This document shows positions 39,853 through 49,862 of a stretch of DNA of 64,000 nucleotides, piece by piece. Origin of the DNA: Herbidospora solisilvae (lineage in GTDB: Bacteria; Actinomycetota; Actinomycetes; Streptosporangiales; Streptosporangiaceae); assembly GCF_009901565.1 (NCBI RefSeq), contig NZ_WXEW01000006.1:248001-312000 (forward strand). The letters run 5' to 3'. Position 1 is the first letter of the stretch. Every line of letters starts with the position of its first letter. The position numbers were made by a program, and so were the translations under genes. The notes under the pieces are model-generated. The model ran no database searches. It had not been told where the DNA came from and worked only from the letters and a program-made list of their open reading frames with translations.

Positions 39853-40889
39853 GACTGGGACGACGGGTCGCCGAGGCGGCCGAGATCGCGCTGGCGACCC
39901 GCAAATACGTGACGGTCGTCGACGTGCTGACGGGCCTGCGCTGGGTCCACCACCGCCACATCGAGAGCTGGCGGCAGGGCCGGGCGGGCTCCCTGGAGGA
40001 ACTGGCCGCCGTCGACGCCGCCCGCATGACCGACGCGGCGGCGCTGCTGGCCGAATGGGCGGGCGACAAGGGCCTGATCGCCGGGGAGACCGTCTACGTC
40101 TCCGGCAGCCGCGACCGCTCGGCGCTGCGCTTCACCCGCGACGGCTCGGAGGAGCAGGAGCGGAACTTCCACCGGCAGTGGATCAGCCCCGCGATGTCCG
40201 AGGCGCGCCGCCGCCGCCTGACCGAGACCCAGAACCGCCCGCCCGACCTGCGGGTGCTGGTCCCCCAGGAGCCGTGGCGCTGCGCCGGCTGCCGCGACAC
40301 CGGCCCCTACCTGATCATGGAAGACGCCTCTCCCCACTGCCTGACCTGCGCCGACATGGACCATCTGGTCATGCTCCCGGCCGGCAACGCGGCCCTCAGC
40401 CGCCGTGCCAAGAAGGAGAGCGGCCTGTCGGCCGTCGTCGTCGAGTACAACCCCCGCCGCAAGCGCTTCGAACGACGCGGCGTCCTGGTCGAGGAGGCCG
40501 CGCTCGCCCGCGCCGAGGAACTCTGCCTGGAGGACGAGGAACTCCGCGCCCGCCGCCGCGACCGCGACGCCGAACGCCGCGCCCACCAGGACGTCGAGTT
40601 CCAGGCCCGGATGGCGGCCGAGATCCTCCGCCTGTTCCCCGGCTGCCCGAGAGCCGACGAGATCGCCGCCCACGCGGCGGTGCGCGGCAGCGGCCGGGTG
40701 GGGCGCACGTCGGCGGCCAAGGTCCTCGACGAGTCGGCCATCACGCTGGCGGTGGTGGCCTCGGTCCGCCACAAGGACACGGCCTACGACGAACTGCTGA
40801 TGAAGGGCGTGCCCCGGATGACGGCGCGGGCCCAGATCCGCGACCGGATCGACGCGGTCCTGGAGTCGTGGCGGGCCGCACCGGTTTAG
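39849..40889 (+). CDS. DUF2293 domain protein
   Basis: A 346-residue cytosolic protein. The middle has a Cys pair of zinc-finger type (CAGCRDTGPY and, 26 residues on, CLTCADMD). The C-terminal 85 residues are DUF2293: EILRLFPGCPRADEIAAHAA, GSGRVGRTSAAKVLDESAI and VRHKDTAYDELLMKG. The function of the family is unknown; the zinc-finger-like element suggests nucleic-acid or protein contact. It is probably translated with the upstream lipoprotein through the ATGA overlap. It converges with the nitronate monooxygenase gene, overlapping by four bases. Confidence 0.88.
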   Translation: MRLGRRVAEAAEIALATRKYVTVVDVLTGLRWVHHRHIESWRQGRAGSLEELAAVDAARMTDAAALLAEWAGDKGLIAGETVYVSGSRDRSALRFTRDGSEEQERNFHRQWISPAMSEARRRRLTETQNRPPDLRVLVPQEPWRCAGCRDTGPYLIMEDASPHCLTCADMDHLVMLPAGNAALSRRAKKESGLSAVVVEYNPRRKRFERRGVLVEEAALARAEELCLEDEELRARRRDRDAERRAHQDVEFQARMAAEILRLFPGCPRADEIAAHAAVRGSGRVGRTSAAKVLDESAITLAVVASVRHKDTAYDELLMKGVPRMTARAQIRDRIDAVLESWRAAPV

Positions 40890-41836
40890 CGCCGGACCCG
40901 GTCGAGCGCCTCTTCGGCCTCCGCTGCCAAGGCGGCGACGAGGTCCTCGGCCGAGGGCAGGTCGCCGATGAGGTCGACGGCCTCCCCGGCCCAGACGGCG
41001 GGCGGGACGGCGCCGCTCGCCATCTCGGCCCTGGCCGCCTGCCGGGTCTCCCCCGTGAGCTCGGCCTCCCGGCCGTGCCATCGGTCGATGTACGGGTGCG
41101 CGAGGCTGCGCCCGTCGTACTTCTCCGGCCAGTCGACTCCCTTGACGATGTCGAGCACGCTGCTGCGCGCGGTCTGCCCGCCCTGGCTCTCGACGATGGC
41201 CTTGCTGATCGCGGAGTCGACGATCGCCTCGGCGGTGGCCTGGAAGCGGGTGCCCAGCAGTGCCCCGGCCGCCCCGAGCACCAGCGCGGCCGCCACCCCG
41301 CGCCCGTCGGCGATCCCCCCGGCGGCCAGCACCGGCGTGTCGCCCGCCATGTCGACCACGGTGGGCACGAACGGCAACGTCGAGCGGCCCTTCCGCGCGC
41401 CGTGGCCGCCGCTCTCGGTGCCCTGGACCACGATGACGTCGGCCCCGGCGTCCAAGGCCTGCCTGGCCTCGGTCAGGTCGGTGACCTGGATCATCAGCAG
41501 CGCCCCGGCCCGCCTGATGGGCTGCAGGAACGGGGTCGGGTCGCCGAACGACAGCAGCACCGCCGCCGGGCCGAACTCCAGGGCGTACTCGACCCCGGCC
41601 ACGTCGGCCGCCCAGCACACGAACCCGACGCCCCATGGTTCCCGGGTGCTGTGGGCGACGATCGGCAACTCCCGTTCGAGCCAGTCGCGAACGCCGAATC
41701 CGCCGCCCACGAACCCGAACCCGCCGCCGCGCGAGACGGCCGCCGCCAACTCCCCACCGGCCGAGAAGGCCATCGGCGCGGACACGATCGGCTGCCGCAC
41801 CCCGACCAACCTGGTGAAACTCGTCGTCAATGCCAT
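40886..41836 (-). CDS. Nitronate monooxygenase-family FMN oxidoreductase
   Basis: A 316-residue TIM-barrel flavoprotein of the 2-nitropropane dioxygenase/NPD type. Motifs: QPIVSAPMAFSAGGELAAAV near residue 15, the FMN-phosphate region VVQGTESGGHGARKG, VLAAGGIADGRGVAAALVLG and ALLGTRFQATAEA. It oxidises alkyl nitronates or acts as an NAD(P)H oxidoreductase; the physiological substrate is uncertain. It lies 23 bp downstream of an LLM flavoenzyme on the same strand, probably one transcript. Confidence 0.92.
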   Translation of the reverse strand: MALTTSFTRLVGVRQPIVSAPMAFSAGGELAAAVSRGGGFGFVGGGFGVRDWLERELPIVAHSTREPWGVGFVCWAADVAGVEYALEFGPAAVLLSFGDPTPFLQPIRRAGALLMIQVTDLTEARQALDAGADVIVVQGTESGGHGARKGRSTLPFVPTVVDMAGDTPVLAAGGIADGRGVAAALVLGAAGALLGTRFQATAEAIVDSAISKAIVESQGGQTARSSVLDIVKGVDWPEKYDGRSLAHPYIDRWHGREAELTGETRQAARAEMASGAVPPAVWAGEAVDLIGDLPSAEDLVAALAAEAEEALDRVRR

Positions 41837-41859
41837 GTGATCATCATGACCCGGCCGGC

Positions 41860-42876
41860 CTACGAGCCGCCGGGCCGCCACCCCAAGGCCGGACCGAGTC
41901 TCGTCGCGATGTCGGTGAGGATCTGGACGTAGTCGTCGTGATCGAAGGTGAACGGCAGCGCGAATGCGACCTCGTCGACCTCCCGGTAGGCGGCGTGGGC
42001 GTGCAGGCGCTCGGCGATCTCGTCGGAGGTCCCGACGAGGTCGGGCGCGAACATCATGCGGGCCGGCCCCTGGGGCGACGCGGTCCGGGGCAGGCGCTTC
42101 TGGGCGAACTCCAGGTATTTGGCCCGCTGCTCCGGGGTCGCGGAGTCGGTCGGGACGACGACGAGCCCTTGGGAGACACGTGCGCGGTCGCCGTCGGGGT
42201 GGGCGGCCCGGAAGGCGCGGATGTGCGACAGTTGCACCTCGGCGAAGTCCTCCGACTCCTCGGCCTTGACCACGCTGCTGGTCAGGAAGTTCATCCCGTT
42301 CTCCCCGGCCCACCGGGCCGACCCGAGGCTGGCGCCGCCGTACCAGAGCCGCTTCCCCAGGCCGGGAGAGTGGGGCTGCACCCGGTCGGAGAACACCTCG
42401 AACCCGTCGACGCCGCTGAAGCCGGTGACCTTCTCCCCGCGCACGAAGCCGAGCAGCCGCCTGACCCGCTCGTAACTGAAATCCTCGGTGTCGGCGCTGG
42501 CCGGGTAGAGCGCGTCCTTGACCTCGTCGTAGCGCATCGGCGGCCCGACGCTGACGCCTGGGTTGAGGCGCCCGCCCGACAGCACGTCGAGGGTCGCCAG
42601 GTCTTCGGCCAGCCGCAGCGGGTTCTCCCAGCCCAGCGGGATGACGGCCGTGCCGAGCTCGATGCGGCTGGTCCGCTGGGAGGCCGCCGCCAGCACGGCG
42701 ACCGGCGAGGAGATGCCGTACTGGAAGTGGCGGTGCCGGACCCAGACGCTGTCGAAGCCCAGGCGCTCGCCCAGTTCGATGATCTCCAGCGTCGACTCGT
42801 GGCCCCGGCGCGGGTCGGCCTCGTCGAACAGGCCGATGGTGAGAAAACCCAGCTTGCGCAGAGGTCGCGAGGTCAA
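41860..42876 (-). CDS. LLM-class flavin/F420-dependent oxidoreductase
   Basis: A 338-residue luciferase-like barrel: LGFDSVWVRHRHFQ, SRIELGTAVIPLGWENPLRL, LDVLSGGRLNPGVSVG and RLWYGGASLGSARWAGENG. The start appears to be a TTG at 42876 after GGGGGTG. The family uses FMN or F420 to oxidise or reduce small molecules; the substrate is unknown. It is in tandem with the nitronate monooxygenase. It is not part of the peptide cluster, whose own LLM gene is 16 kb away and of different sequence. Confidence 0.88.
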   Translation of the reverse strand: MTSRPLRKLGFLTIGLFDEADPRRGHESTLEIIELGERLGFDSVWVRHRHFQYGISSPVAVLAAASQRTSRIELGTAVIPLGWENPLRLAEDLATLDVLSGGRLNPGVSVGPPMRYDEVKDALYPASADTEDFSYERVRRLLGFVRGEKVTGFSGVDGFEVFSDRVQPHSPGLGKRLWYGGASLGSARWAGENGMNFLTSSVVKAEESEDFAEVQLSHIRAFRAAHPDGDRARVSQGLVVVPTDSATPEQRAKYLEFAQKRLPRTASPQGPARMMFAPDLVGTSDEIAERLHAHAAYREVDEVAFALPFTFDHDDYVQILTDIATRLGPALGWRPGGS

Positions 42877-43007
42877 CGGACACCCCCAGTGGCACGGTAG
42901 GAGACCATCCTCCCAGGACCCGTCGGCGTGCTCACTCCGGGGCGGTGTAGCGCTCCTCGACCATGCCCAGTCGTCAGGAGAGCTGCCGTCGGATCTCCGT
43001 CAGGGGT

Positions 43008-43192
43008 TCAGAAGACGTACCTGATCGCTCCCTGCACGCCGGTCGGCGCGAATGCGCCCCGCGAGCGCATCGCTTCCAGCTCCCCCTTCCACGTCTCCTC
43101 CCTGCCGTCGACGTAGGCGTAGTGGTCGAAGACGACCCGGAGGGCGATCTCGTCAGGTAGTCGCGGATCTCCTCTGCGGAGCGCCAGGTCAT
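43008..43192 (-). pseudogene. Small gene of about 61 codons with an apparent frameshift
   Basis: ATG 43192 overlaps the upstream ATPase stop by ATGA, which is typical of a real coupled gene. The frame reads MTWRSAEEIRDYL and then becomes low-quality Ser/Thr-rich sequence, while the neighbouring frame continues well (DEIALRVVFDHYAYVDGREE, then an AMRSRGAF segment and a GAIRYVF end with TGA at 43008). One missing base at the CTGACGAG junction (about 43155) would join them as DYLDEIA. It is either a genuine disruption or a sequencing error. The product family is not recognised. Confidence 0.6.
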
Positions 43193-46100
43193 CGGTCCTT
43201 CAGGGAGGTGATCGCGCCGCCGAGGCGGTCGGCCAGGTGGGTGATGGCGGAGACGGTCCGGGTCGTCGGGTCGTCGTCCTCGCCGCCCATCGCCTTCGCC
43301 CTGCGGTAGGCCGCCTTGACCTCCTCCCACCGGACCTTCTGCTCGTCCGTCAGCACCCCCCGCAGCTCCGCCAGCTTCAGCAGGTTCGCCTCCGCCCCGG
43401 AGGTGAGGGTCTGGGCCTCCCCCAGGTAGTGGTCGTCGATGATCGCTTCCAGCTCGGCGTCCGACAGCACCGGCACCACCCGCTGGGCGAGCTTGTTCAT
43501 GTTCCGGTACGACCCCTGCAACAAGAAGGGAGGTTCGGTCCGGCCGGCGTCGGATTGGGCGGCGGAGGCGATGTAGGCGCGGTTGTTGGCCAGCACCACC
43601 TCCTGCAGCCGCAGCATCTTCCGCAGCACGCTGAGGATCTGGTCGAGCTCCACCGTGCTGTACGGATGGGACAGCTGGTCGGCGCTGCCCTCGCCGCGCG
43701 CCAGCCGCACCAGCTTCTCGACCTCCCCGTGGTCGGACACGGGGGCCAGCACGGAGTTGGCCGTCAGGGCGTTCTCGATGTAGCTCAGCGCGAACAGGTC
43801 GTCCTTGCCGCTCAGCACCTCGCCCAGGTTCCACACGTCGGCCCGGTTGGCCAGCATGTCGGGCACCCGGAACACCTGCCCCGACTCGGTGTACGGGTTG
43901 CCGGCCATGCAGACCGCGAATCGTTTGCCCCGCAGGTCATACGTCCGGGCCGTCCCGTTCCACACGCCCTCCATCCGCCGCTGCGCGTCGCACAACGAGA
44001 TGAACTTCTGCAGCAGCTCAGGCGAGGTGTGCTGGATGTCGTCCAGGTAGAGCAGCACGTTGCTGCCCATCTCCAGGGCGAACGAGATCTTCTCCACCTC
44101 CGACCGCGACGTCGCGTCGGGCGCGTCGGCGGGGTCGACGGAGGTCACCTCGTGTCCGAGGGCGGGGCCGTTGACCTTGACGAACACCAGGCCCAGGCGG
44201 CTGGCGACGTACTCCATCAAAGTCGTCTTGCCATACCCGGGCGGGGAGATCAGCAGCAGCAATCCCATCCCGTGGTCGAGCTGCTTGGCCAGGTTGTCGC
44301 CGATCAGCGGCAGGTACACCTGGTCGATCAAGGCGTTCCGGACGAAGGAGTCCATGACCTTGGGGCGGTATTCGTCCAGGCGCAGGCGTTTCTTCTCCGC
44401 GGCGACCAGTTCGGCGCGGCGGCGCTGGTAGTCCCGGTAGGCCGGGACCCGCTCCGCCCGGAAGATCCGGGTGCGGGCCAGGAACTCGTCGAGCCGGATC
44501 TTCATCGACCGGCCCTGGATGCGTGGATGCGCGCCGAGCAGTCCTTCGACGACGCCGTCCAACGTGGCGGCCGACTCGTAGCGCGGCAGGTCGCACAGCA
44601 GGAGCGAGACGACTTCCGGCGAGACCTCACCCTTGCCGAAAGCGGCCAGCCAGGCCCGCGCGAGCTGGATGCGGGCGGGCAGATCGAGTGTCGACAGTTC
44701 GGCGGTGAACGCGGCGAAGCGTTCGGGGCCGAGGGCTTCGCGGAAGGCGTCGAGGAAGGACCGGGCCGCCGTGGAGGTGACGAATCCCGCAGGGGCGGCG
44801 GCGAGTTCCTCGATCAGGTAGTCGGCGGCGAGGGAGGCGGGCCCGTCGAGACAACCGTGGGCCTCGATCGCCGAAGCGAGCTCCTCGGCCAGTGCGTTGA
44901 GCGCCTCGGTGCCGCCGCCGAACAGTTCCCTGGCCCGGGTGAGGGACTGGGCCCTGATCTCCCAGGTCGCCGAGGGGTTGCCGTGCGCCCAGAAGAACTG
45001 CGCCGTCGCACGCGCCGACGGCAGGTGGCGCAGCAGGCCGGCGGCGGCGTGCAGCCGGGTGACGACGTCGAGGATGCGCACGGTGTCGTGGTCGTGCACG
45101 CCCCGCTCGTAGCCCTCGTCGTACCGTGAATCCGCCGCCCGGCGGACCGCCTCGGCCACGTCGCCCTCGACGGGGAACAACGACGCCGCCAGGTATTCGG
45201 CCCGGTAGACCTCCGTCGTCTCCGACACGAGCAGTTGGTCCCAGAAGGGCCGGGTGTCGTCGAAGCCGGTGACGGGGGCGCGGTAGTCGGTGCCGGTGAC
45301 GGCGAACGACAACGCGCCCTCGTGGGGCACCAGGGTGAGGTCGAGCGGCTGGGTGTTGACGGCGAAGCGGTGGCGGCCCAGTTTCACGGTGTCGCCGTCG
45401 AACAGGTCGGTGCGGTCCCGCAGGGCGCGGCCGGCCTCCTGGCGGGCGGCGCGCACCCGGCCGTCGAGTTCGTCGGCGCGCACGGAGTCGCCGAGTTCCC
45501 GCAGGTCGGCGGCGACCGCGCGGAGCTTGGCCACCATCGGGTCGGCGGCGAAGTAGGCGTTGACCTCGTCCAGGGAGGCCAGCGTCGAGGAGCGGCGGCG
45601 GACGGTGCCGAGGATGCGGTCGGCCGACTCGGCGAGCCGGTCGGCGCGCCGCGCGCGGTCGTCGAGGAGGGTCTGCTTGCGGGCCGAGAACGCCTCGTAG
45701 ACCTCCTCGCGTTTGCGTTCGAGCTGCGCGAGGAAGTCGTCGAACTCGCCGAAACGCGACTCCAGGCCTTCGATCTGGAGCAGCAGGCGGCCCAGGCGCT
45801 CGTCGCACTTCTCGGGGCTGTCGGCGCCGGTCAGCCCGGCCGTCACGGCCTGGCCGAGCAGGCCGAACTCGGCGGCGAACTCGGCCCGGCCCTCGGCGGC
45901 GAGGAGTTCCCTCCGTCGTGCGTCGAGGGTGGCGCGCACGCGGTTGATCTCGGCGAGCACCGCGCCGACCTTCTCCAGGATGACGGTGCGGGCGGTCGCC
46001 TCGACCTCCAGCGTGCCGACCACCTCGATCAGCGTCTCAAGGCCGTCGGACTGGGCGGCCAGCCGTTCCGACAGCGGCGCCGCCTCGGCCACGGTCGCGA

Positions 46101-47853
46101 TCGCCTCGGCCTCCTCCGCGAGCGCGGACACCGTGGCGTGGAAGCCGGCGAACGCGTCGTCGCGCTGCAGGTCGGCGACCACTTGGGCGGCGGTCTCCGT
46201 GACCTGCTGCCCGACGGCCGAGGCGAGCGCGTCGAGGGCCGGGAGGTCGGCGTACCGGCGCTCGCGCAGTGTCACCAGGTGGCCCTGGGTCTGCCGCAGT
46301 TCGGCCAGCCGGGCGACGCCGGTCGAGCGGATCGTGGTGAAACGCTCGTGCGCCTCGGCCACCGCCTGGGCGGCGTCCTCGGTGAGGCGCTGCACGTTCT
46401 CGAACTCGTCGAGCACCTGCTCGGCCGTCGCCCGCAGGGCGGCCAGCGGCTCGGCCAGGTCGTGGTCGCCGAGCCAGTGGTAGGCGTCGGAGATGCGGTC
46501 GCAGGCGGCGATCAGCGCCTCGAAGACGGCCTGCGCGGGCGCCATCTCGCCGACCATCCGCGCCACGGACAGGCAGTCGGAGACGCCCCTGACCAGCTCG
46601 CCGTTGCCGATGCGCTCCAGCGGGCCGGTGCCGACCGGGGTGGCCGACTCGACCGCGAACGGGGTGTCCCACACCTGCATCGGGTGCACCCGCGACGGCT
46701 CGTCGGAGGTGCCCCGGAACACCACCAGCGTGCCGTCGTCGAACAACGAGTAGCCGTGGCAGGGCAGCGGGTTGGCGACCTCCTTGCGGATCACGTTGTA
46801 CGGAAGCAGGAGGTAACGCCCCTCCTCCCGCGCGTGGAAGACGTAGAGCACGTCCTCCTCGCCCCGGATGACCCGCTCGAACTCCAGCGCGGCCACGTCG
46901 GTCTCGAACGTCTTGGCCACGCCGGTCGTCAGGTAGTAGCCGCCGGGGAAGATGACGCCCTGGTCCTCGGGCAGCCGCTGGCAGGCCTGCCCGATCCCAT
47001 CCAGCCTGGTCACGCTCTTGGTACGGGTGTTGAAGACCAGGTAGCGCCAGTCGGTCTCCTTGTAGGGCCGGATCTTGAGCAGGATCAGCGGCCCGACCCG
47101 CGCGTGGAACACGTCGGCGTCGGCGAGGCTCTGCAGCCGCTCGGCGACCGGTTCGGAGTAGACGCCCTCCCCCGACTCGGTGTTGTTCTCGACCTTGATG
47201 GTCAGGTCGCCGCCGACGGTCTCGACGAACAACTCGCCACCGATGGAGATGTGCGGGTGCCGCCCGAGCACGTGGTCGTCGCGGGTCGTCTCGACCCACT
47301 CGAAGTCGTGGGAGGGCGGCAGGACGTGGTCGCGCTCGCCCCGCGAGTCGAGATAGGACAACACGCCGTCGGTGGTCATCGTCCAGCGCAGCACCCGGAT
47401 GTCCTGCGGCCCGGTCTGGAAGATCGCCAGGAGCTTGCCCTCGATCTTCCGCAGCTGCAGCAGCCGGGTGTCCTTGTAGTAGCGGTAGAGCTCGCCGAAG
47501 TCCTTCTCGAAGGCCGGGTCGCCGAACACGCTCTCCGAGTTGGAGAAGGTGAACGCGTCGCCGTCGCGCGAGAAGTGGTGGAAGGAGAACACGTCGGAGA
47601 CGCTGGTCTGCGGGCGCAGACCGATGAACACGTTGTAGCCGAAGATCATGGTGTCGCCGGCGGAGACCACGTCCCGGGGCACGCAGTTGTTCTCGGTACG
47701 GATGCGCTCGGTCCCCACCAGCCGCATCTCCGAGCCGCCGAACACCGCCAGGCGCCGGGTGTTGAGCTCCTCGGCCCGGCCGGCCAGCTCCTTGGCCTGC
47801 TCGGCCAGCCGGGCGCGGAGGATCTCGTAGGTGCCGGCGTCGAGTCCCGTCAC
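43189..47853 (-). CDS. Giant AAA ATPase of the type annotated as DNA repair ATPase
   Basis: A 1554-residue protein from a GTG overlapping the flotillin stop (GTGA). The N-terminal third (about 40-430) is beta-rich with propeller-like strands. A long charged helical/coiled-coil part covers about 440-1100. The AAA domain has Walker A SPPGYGKTTLMEYV near residue 1205 and Walker B VLLYLDDIQ near 1264, with a sensor-type VCMAGNPYTESGQ after it. The name DNA repair ATPase is inherited from databases; the sequence itself only shows a large AAA machine. Its fixed position behind NfeD-like and flotillin genes argues for a membrane-associated function. Confidence 0.8.
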   Translation of the reverse strand: MTGLDAGTYEILRARLAEQAKELAGRAEELNTRRLAVFGGSEMRLVGTERIRTENNCVPRDVVSAGDTMIFGYNVFIGLRPQTSVSDVFSFHHFSRDGDAFTFSNSESVFGDPAFEKDFGELYRYYKDTRLLQLRKIEGKLLAIFQTGPQDIRVLRWTMTTDGVLSYLDSRGERDHVLPPSHDFEWVETTRDDHVLGRHPHISIGGELFVETVGGDLTIKVENNTESGEGVYSEPVAERLQSLADADVFHARVGPLILLKIRPYKETDWRYLVFNTRTKSVTRLDGIGQACQRLPEDQGVIFPGGYYLTTGVAKTFETDVAALEFERVIRGEEDVLYVFHAREEGRYLLLPYNVIRKEVANPLPCHGYSLFDDGTLVVFRGTSDEPSRVHPMQVWDTPFAVESATPVGTGPLERIGNGELVRGVSDCLSVARMVGEMAPAQAVFEALIAACDRISDAYHWLGDHDLAEPLAALRATAEQVLDEFENVQRLTEDAAQAVAEAHERFTTIRSTGVARLAELRQTQGHLVTLRERRYADLPALDALASAVGQQVTETAAQVVADLQRDDAFAGFHATVSALAEEAEAIATVAEAAPLSERLAAQSDGLETLIEVVGTLEVEATARTVILEKVGAVLAEINRVRATLDARRRELLAAEGRAEFAAEFGLLGQAVTAGLTGADSPEKCDERLGRLLLQIEGLESRFGEFDDFLAQLERKREEVYEAFSARKQTLLDDRARRADRLAESADRILGTVRRRSSTLASLDEVNAYFAADPMVAKLRAVAADLRELGDSVRADELDGRVRAARQEAGRALRDRTDLFDGDTVKLGRHRFAVNTQPLDLTLVPHEGALSFAVTGTDYRAPVTGFDDTRPFWDQLLVSETTEVYRAEYLAASLFPVEGDVAEAVRRAADSRYDEGYERGVHDHDTVRILDVVTRLHAAAGLLRHLPSARATAQFFWAHGNPSATWEIRAQSLTRARELFGGGTEALNALAEELASAIEAHGCLDGPASLAADYLIEELAAAPAGFVTSTAARSFLDAFREALGPERFAAFTAELSTLDLPARIQLARAWLAAFGKGEVSPEVVSLLLCDLPRYESAATLDGVVEGLLGAHPRIQGRSMKIRLDEFLARTRIFRAERVPAYRDYQRRRAELVAAEKKRLRLDEYRPKVMDSFVRNALIDQVYLPLIGDNLAKQLDHGMGLLLLISPPGYGKTTLMEYVASRLGLVFVKVNGPALGHEVTSVDPADAPDATSRSEVEKISFALEMGSNVLLYLDDIQHTSPELLQKFISLCDAQRRMEGVWNGTARTYDLRGKRFAVCMAGNPYTESGQVFRVPDMLANRADVWNLGEVLSGKDDLFALSYIENALTANSVLAPVSDHGEVEKLVRLARGEGSADQLSHPYSTVELDQILSVLRKMLRLQEVVLANNRAYIASAAQSDAGRTEPPFLLQGSYRNMNKLAQRVVPVLSDAELEAIIDDHYLGEAQTLTSGAEANLLKLAELRGVLTDEQKVRWEEVKAAYRRAKAMGGEDDDPTTRTVSAITHLADRLGGAITSLKDR

Positions 47854-49859
47854 TTCTCGGCCGGGGTGATCGCCGGGCCGCCGCCGTTCTTCATCAGGGT
47901 GGCGAGGAACGCCGACACGGTCATGTCACGCACGGCGCCCGAGTCGACCCCGGACACGATCTTGGCGAGGTCGGCGCTGAGGCTGGCGTCGCCGTTCAGG
48001 TAGGGCTCGGCGAGGGTGCGGGCCACCTCGGAGTTCTCGACGAAGCCGTCGATGCTCTTGCCCATGGTGACCGCGCCGACGAGCTTGTCGAAGAAGACGC
48101 TGTCGCCGCCGACGATGTCGATGTTGGCCTTCGACAGACCGGCCGACAGGACCTCGGCCTGCGCCTCGGCGACCCTGCGGTGCACCTCGACCCCGGCCAG
48201 GCGGATCTCCTTCTCGGCCTCCAGCCGCAGGCGGTACTCCTCGTGGACGCGGCTCGCGTCCGACATCGCGGCCAGCGCGGCGGCCTTCTCGGTGAGACCC
48301 TCGGCCTCGGCCTTCAGCTTCTCCCCGACCATCATCGCGGCGGCCACGGCCTTGGCCTGCTCGCCGTCGGCCTCGGCCTTCAGCCGCTCGCGGGTGCCCT
48401 CGGCCGACGCCAGGGCCTTCTCGCGCTCGACGATCGCCTCGGCCTTGCCGACCTTCTCGATCGCGGCGGCTTCGCGCTCCTTGACCTGAACTTCGGCCAG
48501 GCCGGTCGCGGCGGCCTCGGCCTGCACGCCCTCGGCGAGACGGATCTTGGCGCGGGCGTCGAGCTCGGCGGCCTGCTGGCGCGACTCGGCCAGCACCAGC
48601 GCCTCCCGCGCCTTGAACTTGGACGCGGCCTCGGCGGCCTCGGCGGCCTTGATGTCCTTGACCAGGTTCTCCTGCGCCTCGGCCTCGGCGGCGATGATGA
48701 CCGACTGGCGGGTGCGCTCGGCCTCCTCGATGACGCGCAGGCGCTTGATCTGCTCCTCCTGCTCGGCCACCGTCTTCTCGACCGCGATGCGCTCGCGCAT
48801 GACCTCGGCGATCGAGCGCTTCTCGACCTCGAGCTCCTTCTCCTTGGCGATGCGCGACAGTTCGGTCTCCCGCTCGCGGGCGATGACCTCCAGCAGGCGG
48901 TCCTTCTCGATCCGCTCGCTCTCGATGGCGATCACGCGCTCGCGGTTCTTCTCGGCGACGGCGACCTCGCGGGCCTTGTTCTCGCTCTGGACGCCGATCT
49001 GCTCGTCGGTCTTGATGGCCGCGGCCTGGGCCTTGAGGCGCTCCTCGGCGCGCACCCGGGAGATCTCCGCCTCCTCGCGGGCCCGCATGGTCTCGACCTC
49101 GCGCTTCTGCTTGATCTCGGCGTCGGCCTGGCGGCGCTCCAGTTCGAGGATGGCCTCCCGGGCGTCGACGTTCTGCCGGGTGATCTCCTTCTCCTCGTTG
49201 CGCTGGAACTCGTTGGTCCGCACGTGCTCGATCGCGGTCAGCTCGGTGATCTTGCGGATGCCCTGGGCGTCGAGGATGTTGGCCGGGTCGAGCTTGGACA
49301 GCGGGGTCTGCTCCAGGTAGTCGATGGCCGCGTCCTCCAGCGAGTAGCCGTTGAGGTCGGTGCCGATGACGCGGATGATCTGGTCACGGAACTCGTCGCG
49401 CTGGGTGTAGAGGTCGACGAAGTCGAGCTGCTTGCCGACGGTCTTGAGCGCCTCGGAGAACTTGGCGTTGAACAGGGCCTGGAGGGTCGACTCGTCGCTG
49501 GCGCGGGCGGTGCCGATGGCCTGGGCGACCTTCACGACGTCCTCGGCGGTCTTGTTGACCCGCACGAAGAAGGTGATCTTGATGTCGGCGCGGATGTTGT
49601 CACGGCAGATCAGGCCCTCGTGGCCCGATCGCTCGATCTCGATGGTCTTCACCGAGATGTCCATGAACTCGGCCTTGTGCAGCACCGGTAAGACCACGGC
49701 GCCGGTGAAGGTGACGTCGACCCGGCGCACCTTCGACACGATCAGGGCCTTGCCCTGCTCGACCTTGCGGAACAACCGGCTGATCACGATCACCAGCGCG
49801 ATGACGACGATCAGCACGACCGCGATGAGTATGCCGGCTCCCGCCGAGATGACGTCCAT
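47850..49859 (-). CDS. Flotillin-like SPFH/Band 7 protein
   Basis: A 669-residue membrane scaffold. The N-terminal membrane segment (AGILIAVVLIVVIALVIVIS) is followed by the SPFH domain (GKALIVSKVRRVDVTFTGAV; IKITFFVRVNKTAEDVVKVA). Then comes a coiled coil of more than 300 residues rich in Glu/Ala/Arg with EAEAQEN-type repeats, and a C-terminal oligomerisation region. Flotillins organise membrane microdomains; in Bacillus FloT is encoded next to the NfeD-like YuaF. The same pairing occurs here, with the NfeD-like gene ending three bases upstream. Confidence 0.93.
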   Translation of the reverse strand: MDVISAGAGILIAVVLIVVIALVIVISRLFRKVEQGKALIVSKVRRVDVTFTGAVVLPVLHKAEFMDISVKTIEIERSGHEGLICRDNIRADIKITFFVRVNKTAEDVVKVAQAIGTARASDESTLQALFNAKFSEALKTVGKQLDFVDLYTQRDEFRDQIIRVIGTDLNGYSLEDAAIDYLEQTPLSKLDPANILDAQGIRKITELTAIEHVRTNEFQRNEEKEITRQNVDAREAILELERRQADAEIKQKREVETMRAREEAEISRVRAEERLKAQAAAIKTDEQIGVQSENKAREVAVAEKNRERVIAIESERIEKDRLLEVIARERETELSRIAKEKELEVEKRSIAEVMRERIAVEKTVAEQEEQIKRLRVIEEAERTRQSVIIAAEAEAQENLVKDIKAAEAAEAASKFKAREALVLAESRQQAAELDARAKIRLAEGVQAEAAATGLAEVQVKEREAAAIEKVGKAEAIVEREKALASAEGTRERLKAEADGEQAKAVAAAMMVGEKLKAEAEGLTEKAAALAAMSDASRVHEEYRLRLEAEKEIRLAGVEVHRRVAEAQAEVLSAGLSKANIDIVGGDSVFFDKLVGAVTMGKSIDGFVENSEVARTLAEPYLNGDASLSADLAKIVSGVDSGAVRDMTVSAFLATLMKNGGGPAITPAEK

Positions 49860-49862
49860 GAA

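Noticed and set aside
41860-42876. LLM oxidoreductase at 42 kb as part of the peptide pathway
   Set aside because: It is 10 kb outside the cluster edge, pairs with a nitronate monooxygenase and is unlike the cluster's own LLM enzyme in sequence.
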